Below are positions 23,970 to 28,190 of a stretch of DNA of 28,190 nt, piece after piece. The notes beneath the pieces were generated by a model. It did no database searches. It saw only the letters and a list, made by a program, of their open reading frames with translations, and was not told the DNA's origin. A program made the position numbers and the translations under genes. Each line of letters begins with the position of its first letter. Position 1 is the stretch's first letter. Source of the DNA: Alloprevotella sp. (GTDB taxonomy: Bacteria > Bacteroidota > Bacteroidia > Bacteroidales > Bacteroidaceae); NCBI GenBank assembly GCA_017477205.1, contig JAFUXE010000033.1, positions 1 to 28,190 on the forward strand, written 5' to 3'.

Positions 23970-24578
23970 TCACAAGCTTTTCCTCACCGTTATGTTTTCC
24001 GGTTTCCATTTGTCCTTTGGTGCCGGGGCCTCGTCGGGATAGCCGATGGCGATGACGTTCAGGGGGACGAGCGTCTCGGGAAGCTTGAGCAGCTGGCTCA
24101 CCTTCTCCACACGCTTCTGGATGGGATATACGCCCTGCCATACGGCACCGAGGCCGAGGGCATGCGCCGCCAGCAGGATGTTCTCCGTGGCCGCTGAGCA
24201 GTCCTCTACCCAGTATTCGCGTGCTTCGCCTTCGAGGGCCTTCGTCATGTCGCCGCATACGGCAATGGCCAGCGGCGCATCCTTCGACCTGCCGCCAAGG
24301 GCTTCCAGCACGTCCCTGCCGGTGATCACCACGAAGTGCCAGGGCTGGCGGTTCACGGCCGTAGGCGCCGCCATGCCCGCACGGAGTAATGTCTCAATGG
24401 TGTCGGCACCCACCGCGCAATCCTTGAACTGGCGGATGCTGGTACGGGTCATGATGCTTTCAATGACGGGGTTTTTCTGGCAGCACCCCTGTGCCTTGCC
24501 TTGGCAGCAATCCGCCTCCTGAGCCTCGGCAGCCATCGTGCCGCAGAGCAGCGTAAACAGAATTAAAACTTTCTTCAT
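23970..24578 (-). CDS. Exported nitroreductase-family protein with paired cysteines
   Basis: The 202-residue product starts with a signal peptide (residues 1-20, ending AAEAQ), then a cysteine-rich linker with Cys24-Cys25 and Cys32-Cys33 (CCQGKAQGCC). A nitroreductase fold follows from about residue 37, with FMN-binding segments RTSIRQF (45-51), NRQPWHFV (76-83) and GLGAVWQG (142-149). Family members are usually cytoplasmic NAD(P)H-dependent flavoenzymes, so an export signal is unusual; the cysteine pairs could bind metal or form disulfides. The start at 24578 is chosen because it opens the signal peptide; ATG 24623 would put 15 polar residues before it and overlaps the promoter box at 24621-24628. 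Confidence 0.85.
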   Translation of the reverse strand: MKKVLILFTLLCGTMAAEAQEADCCQGKAQGCCQKNPVIESIMTRTSIRQFKDCAVGADTIETLLRAGMAAPTAVNRQPWHFVVITGRDVLEALGGRSKDAPLAIAVCGDMTKALEGEAREYWVEDCSAATENILLAAHALGLGAVWQGVYPIQKRVEKVSQLLKLPETLVPLNVIAIGYPDEAPAPKDKWKPENITVRKSL

Positions 24579-24620
24579 ATTGTCAACGTGTTTCGTGATT
24601 GTGACGCGTAATAGAGCTTG

Positions 24621-24628
24621 CAAAAGTA
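24621..24628 (-). promoter_or_regulatory. -7 element TACTTTTG of the nitroreductase-metG unit
   Basis: On the minus strand TACTTTTG fits TAnnTTTG and ends 42 nt before the ATG at 24578. No TTTG is seen at -33. Confidence 0.55.
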
Positions 24629-24671
24629 CACTTTTCAGGAATAAAAAGCACCCGTAATCCCAAATAAATCG

Positions 24672-24679
24672 TACCTTCG
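24672..24679 (+). promoter_or_regulatory. -7-like element TACCTTCG of polA
   Basis: TACCTTCG followed by CGGCAAA ends 22 nt before the polA ATG. It has one mismatch to TAnnTTTG and resembles the boxes before the transporter and lipoprotein genes. The polA leader would be only about 16 nt. Confidence 0.5.
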
Positions 24680-24701
24680 CGGCAAATTATGCCTCTTTCC
24701 T

Positions 24702-27509
24702 ATGCAAAAACTCTATCTTCTTGACGCCTACGCGCTCATATACCGTGCATACTACGCGCTCATCCGCTCACCCCGCATCAACTCAAAGGGGATGAACACC
24801 TCCGCCATCTTTGGCTTCGTGAACACCCTGGAGGAAATACTTCGCAAGGAGCAGCCGGACGCCATCGCCGTTGCCTTCGACCCTGCCGGGCCTACGTTCC
24901 GCCACGAAGCATACCCCGAATACAAGGCGCAGCGCGAGGCCACGCCCGAGGACATCCGTCGCAGCGTCCCCGTCATCAAGGACATCATCCGTGCCTATCG
25001 CATCCCCCTGCTGGAAGTGCCGGGCTACGAGGCCGACGACGTGATCGGCACCGTGGCGAAGCTGGCAGCGGCAGAGGGCTTCGAGGTTCGCATGGTGACC
25101 CCGGACAAGGACTACGCACAGCTCGTCGAGGAAAACATCCTCATGCAGCGTCCCGGGAAGGGCAGCACGCCGTGGGAAGTCCTCGGCCCGCGCGAGGTTT
25201 GCGGGAAATACGGCTTCCAGGAGCCCGTGCAGATGATAGACTACCTCGCCCTGATGGGTGACACAGCCGACAACATTCCCGGCTGCCCCGGTGTGGGACC
25301 CAAGACGGCAGGCATCCTTGTCGGGAAGTTCGGCACCATAGAGAACCTCCTCCAGCATACCGACCAGCTGAAAGGGGCGCAGCGCCAGAAGGTAGAGGAG
25401 AATGCGGAGCAGATAAAGTTCTCCAAATTCTTGACACGCATCAAGACGGACGTCCCCCTTCCTGCCGACTTCTCCGTGGAAGGCCTGCGCTGTGCGGAGG
25501 CCGACCGGGAAGCCCTTCGCCAGCTCTTCACGCAGCTGGAGTTCCGCACCTTCCTGGCCAGGCTCTCTGGCGAAGAGCCTGCCGCCAAGGCCGCCAACGC
25601 CTCAGAGGCCGCCCCCCGTCAGCTCTCGCTCTTCGACTTTGCGGAACCCGAGCCTGAAGCACTCGTCACTCCTCACTCGTCACTCCTCTCCTACGATGCC
25701 GCGAAGGTGAACTACCACCTCGTCGGCAGCCTTGATGAAGCCCGTGCGCTCTGCCGCCAGCTCCTCCCCAGTTCCACGCTCTGCTTCGACACCGAGACCA
25801 CGTCTGCCGATGCCGTCTCCGCACGCCTCGTCGGCATGAGCTTCGCCGTACGCGAGGGAGAGGCCTGGTACGTCCCCGTGCCCCACGACGACGCTGCCCG
25901 CGCGCAGGAGATAGTTGACATTTTCCTCCCCCTTTTCCAGAACGAAAGCTCCCTGAAGGTGGGGCAGAACATGAAGTACGACATCACCGTCCTTGCCCGC
26001 TACGGCGTGGAAGTGCGCGGCGAGCTGTTCGACACCATGCTGGCCCACTACGTTCTCCAGCCCGAGCTGCGCCACGGCATGGACTATCTGGCGGAGATAT
26101 ACCTGCACTACCGCACCATCCACTTCGACGACCTCTTTGCCGGAAAGGAAGGCCTGCGGAAGGCCGAGCGCTGCATGGCCGACCTCACGCCCGAGGAGGT
26201 ATATGTCTATGCCTGCGAGGATGCCGACGTCACGCTGCGCCTCATGCACCCGCTGCGCGAAGAGCTCACCGCCGCCCCCGGCCTGCTGCGCGTATTCCGC
26301 GACATCGAAATGCCCCTCGTGCCCGTACTCTCGCAGATGGAGCAGGACGGCGTCCTCCTTGACACCGCCGCCCTGCGTGAGGCAGAGGAGGACTTCATCC
26401 GGCGCCTGCAGGATATAGAGGACGACGTCTTCCGCCTTGCCGGACACCCCTTCCTCATCAACTCCCCCAAGCAGGTGGGCGAGGTGCTCTTTGGGGAGCT
26501 ACGCATCTCGGACAAGGTGAAGCGCACCAAGAGCGGACAGTTCAGCACCTCCGAGGAAGTGCTGCAAAACTATCGCAACCGGCACCCCATCGTGCAGAAA
26601 ATCCTTGACTACCGGGGACTCAAGAAACTCCTCAGCACCTACGTTGAAGCCCTTCCCAAGCTCATCAATCCCGAGACCGGGCACATCCACACCAGCTTCA
26701 ACCAGGCCGTCACCGCCACCGGCCGCCTCTCCTCCTCCAACCCCAACCTGCAGAACATCCCCGTGCGCGGCGAGGACGGAAAGGAAATCCGCAAGGCCTT
26801 CATCCCCGAGCCCGGCAGCGTATTCTTCAGTGCCGACTACAGCCAGATAGAGCTCCGCATCATGGCCCACCTCAGCGGCGACCCCGCCATGACGGAAGCC
26901 TTTCGCGAGGGCCATGACATCCATGCCGCCACCGCCGCACGCATCTTCCATAAGCCCATCGACGACGTCAGCCGCGACGAGCGCCGCATAGCGAAGACCG
27001 CGAACTTCGGCATCCTATACGGCATCTCCGCCTTCGGCCTTGCCACCCGCATGGACGTCAGCCGCACCGAGGCCCGCCAGCTCATCGACGACTACTTCGC
27101 CACCTATCCCCACATCCGCGAGTTCATCACCGCCTCCGTTGATGCCGCACGACGGCAGGGGTACATAGAAACCGCCTTCGGACGCCGCCGCTACCTCCCC
27201 GACATCAATTCCCACAACGCCACCGTGCGCGGATATGCCGAGCGCAACGCCGTCAACGCCCCCATCCAGGGCACCGCTGCCGACATCATCAAAATCGCCA
27301 TGGTGCGCATCCACCGCCGCATGAAGCAAGCCGGACTTCAGGCCAAGATGATACTCCAGGTTCACGACGAACTCAACTTCAGCGTACCGCCGCAGGAACT
27401 CCCCGTCCTCCGCAGCCTCGTCATTGAGGAGATGCAGGGCGCCTACGCCATGTCCGTACCCCTCCTCGCTGACTGCGGCGAAGGCACCAACTGGCTTGAG
27501 GCCCACTAA
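24702..27509 (+). CDS. polA: DNA polymerase I with 5' nuclease, proofreading and polymerase domains
   Basis: The 935-residue enzyme fills gaps and removes RNA primers in replication and repair. The 5' nuclease domain (about 1-290) opens LYLLDAYALIYRAYYAL and has DKDYAQLV and GDTADNIPG. A low-complexity linker (about 291-335) joins it to the 3'-5' exonuclease (about 340-530). DTE at 363-365, KYDITVLARYG and YACEDADVTLR are intact, so proofreading should work. The polymerase domain (about 570-935) has motif A SADYSQIELR (710-719, catalytic Asp712), the O-helix RRIAKTANFGILYG (761-774) and motif C VHDE (887-890). The linker contains a 14-nt tandem repeat also related to an intergenic repeat. Confidence 0.98.
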   Translation: MQKLYLLDAYALIYRAYYALIRSPRINSKGMNTSAIFGFVNTLEEILRKEQPDAIAVAFDPAGPTFRHEAYPEYKAQREATPEDIRRSVPVIKDIIRAYRIPLLEVPGYEADDVIGTVAKLAAAEGFEVRMVTPDKDYAQLVEENILMQRPGKGSTPWEVLGPREVCGKYGFQEPVQMIDYLALMGDTADNIPGCPGVGPKTAGILVGKFGTIENLLQHTDQLKGAQRQKVEENAEQIKFSKFLTRIKTDVPLPADFSVEGLRCAEADREALRQLFTQLEFRTFLARLSGEEPAAKAANASEAAPRQLSLFDFAEPEPEALVTPHSSLLSYDAAKVNYHLVGSLDEARALCRQLLPSSTLCFDTETTSADAVSARLVGMSFAVREGEAWYVPVPHDDAARAQEIVDIFLPLFQNESSLKVGQNMKYDITVLARYGVEVRGELFDTMLAHYVLQPELRHGMDYLAEIYLHYRTIHFDDLFAGKEGLRKAERCMADLTPEEVYVYACEDADVTLRLMHPLREELTAAPGLLRVFRDIEMPLVPVLSQMEQDGVLLDTAALREAEEDFIRRLQDIEDDVFRLAGHPFLINSPKQVGEVLFGELRISDKVKRTKSGQFSTSEEVLQNYRNRHPIVQKILDYRGLKKLLSTYVEALPKLINPETGHIHTSFNQAVTATGRLSSSNPNLQNIPVRGEDGKEIRKAFIPEPGSVFFSADYSQIELRIMAHLSGDPAMTEAFREGHDIHAATAARIFHKPIDDVSRDERRIAKTANFGILYGISAFGLATRMDVSRTEARQLIDDYFATYPHIREFITASVDAARRQGYIETAFGRRRYLPDINSHNATVRGYAERNAVNAPIQGTAADIIKIAMVRIHRRMKQAGLQAKMILQVHDELNFSVPPQELPVLRSLVIEEMQGAYAMSVPLLADCGEGTNWLEAH
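25660..25687 (+). repeat. 14-nt direct repeat inside polA
   Basis: CACTCGTCACTCCT occurs twice in a row, encoding part of LVTPHSSLLS in the linker between the 5' nuclease and proofreading domains. Confidence 0.85.
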
Positions 27510-27621
27510 CGCCCCTGCACCTTGCAACCACAAAAAGCTTTTGGAACCACTGATTGCGGATGCCTGTTTGTTGAACCACGAATGGCACGAAGTTGCACGA
27601 ACGTGGATACATAGCGGCAAT

Positions 27622-27839
27622 AATTCTGCAATCTGTGGTCCCCCAAGAGCAGTGTCTGTGGTGGTTTCAAGCTCTGTGAAATCCGTGGTCCCCAAGAGCC
27701 GTGTCTGTAGTGGTTTCAAGCTCTGTGAAATCCGTGGTCCCCAAGAGCCGTGTCTGTAGTGGTTTCAAAATCAGTGCAATCTGTGGCTCCCAAGAACAGT
27801 GTCTGTAGTGGTTTCAAAATTCTGTGCAATCTGCGGTCC
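27622..27839 (-). repeat. 49-50-bp tandem repeat array, four full units and one partial
   Basis: On the minus strand units begin at 27839, 27790, 27740, 27691 and 27641 (lengths 49, 50, 49, 50, then partial). They match the array of copy A, with individual substitutions but no spacers. Confidence 0.85.
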
Positions 27840-27912
27840 CCAAGAGACAAGATGCCTTCAGGCAGGGATCAGCAAGCTATCAGAGAGCATTCAGCAAGCA
27901 TTCTACCCCCTT

Positions 27913-27980
27913 AGTTCTTCGATAGTTGTCCGATAGTTGTTCGATAGTTCTTCGATAAAAATCGAACAACTATCGAACAA
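27913..27980. repeat. Hairpin of 11-nt units, shorter and with inverted core
   Basis: In copy-A orientation this reads one CGATAGTTGTT unit, CGATTTTTATC, then GAAGAACTATC, GAACAACTATC, GGACAACTATC. The loop is T-rich where copy A is A-rich, and the right arm follows the reversed order of copy A's left arm. Confidence 0.8.
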
Positions 27981-28120
27981 ATGAGCTGCCTGAAGCCTGC
28001 CTGAGAGGAGGCTAAGAGGAGGCTGAGGCGACACTAAGGCGACACTAAGGCGACGCAGATACGGCATGACATAGCGCAACTTTCCTATGCCAAACCCGCG
28101 TCAAAGAGAATAGAATAAAT

Positions 28121-28164
28121 CCGTCACGGCATCTTCCGGCCACCGTCACGGCATCTCCCGCGTT
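28121..28164. repeat. 22-bp direct repeat at the window edge
   Basis: CCGTCACGGCATCT occurs at 28121 and 28143, a period of 22 nt (twice 11), directly outside copy B. It is not present next to copy A. Confidence 0.7.
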
Positions 28165-28190
28165 TTATAAGTCAGTCCATTTGCAACCCA

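Larger units (their letters stand above)
27575..28114 (-). repeat. Composite intergenic repeat, copy B (inverted partner of 2317-2827)
   Basis: Read on the minus strand this 540-bp block has the same parts as copy A in the same order. At the outer edges identity is nearly perfect, for example TTGACGCGGGTTTGGCATAG and GCCGCTATGTATCCACG. It differs from A by whole units: one extra 11-nt CGCCTTAGTGT, one extra 49-50-bp unit, a shorter hairpin and an inverted hairpin core. It begins 65 bp past the polA stop. The 65 bp in between hold only a stray partial unit, GGAACCACTGATTGCGGAT (27543-27561), in the orientation of copy A. Confidence 0.85.

Noticed and set aside
2317..28114. A 25-kb composite transposon or genomic island bounded by the inverted repeats
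   Set aside because: The interior holds core genes (polA, metG, secDF, clpB) and no transposase, integrase or tRNA junction, so the repeats are more likely dispersed elements than the ends of one mobile unit.

Overview
The window looks like a chromosomal segment of a Bacteroidales bacterium, most likely a relatively GC-rich member of the Prevotellaceae. The reasons are several promoters of the Bacteroidetes type (TTTG, 18-20 bp, TAnnTTTG), a fused SecDF, a BspA-like leucine-rich-repeat protein, an ECF sigma factor overlapping a small membrane protein, and a TPP-riboswitch/TonB receptor/Pnu transporter operon. I see no tRNA, rRNA, CRISPR array, phage gene or transposase.

Layout. 1-157 (-): start of a secreted protein. 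158-622: promoter-rich divergent region. 623-2215 (+): TPR protein with a membrane segment and a C-terminal helix-turn-helix. 2216-2982: no gene; a 511-bp composite repeat and a terminator-like hairpin. 2983-5336 (-): fucP-like sugar transporter, ECF sigma factor, putative anti-sigma factor. 5545-7674 (+): a ClpB lacking its N-domain. 7675-8431: a micro-repeat hairpin nested in a terminator, two decayed gene fragments and a promoter. 8432-12726 (+): two secreted proteins (one BspA-like), a 65-residue membrane protein and a membrane protein with an RLWG-type N-domain. 12983-16204 (-): thiamine uptake operon (TPP riboswitch, TonB receptor, PnuT). 16380-16898 (-): lipoprotein. 17130-18125 (+): polyprenyl diphosphate synthase. 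18220-18283 (-): candidate small RNA. 18728-21625 (-): secDF. 21746-24578 (-): metG and an exported nitroreductase-family protein. 24702-27509 (+): polA. 27510-28190: a second, inverted copy of the composite repeat.

The genes are mostly housekeeping (secDF, metG, polA, clpB, isoprenoid synthesis), mixed with cell-surface and nutrient-uptake genes. Two compact units make clear sense: riboswitch, receptor and PnuT for thiamine, and sigma factor with its overlapping partner. The two BspA-type genes probably form one surface-protein operon.

The least expected content lies between genes. A composite element of about 0.5 kb occurs twice in opposite orientation, with 24.7 kb between the copies. Each copy joins an 11-nt-phased region with a hairpin, a 49-50-bp tandem array and a conserved end block. 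The copies differ by whole repeat units, and the hairpin core is inverted in one relative to the other. Two other gaps carry micro-repeat hairpins with unit lengths of 8 and 9 nt. I read these as one style of intergenic element and report the pieces separately. All calls rest on reading the sequence; no database search was run.
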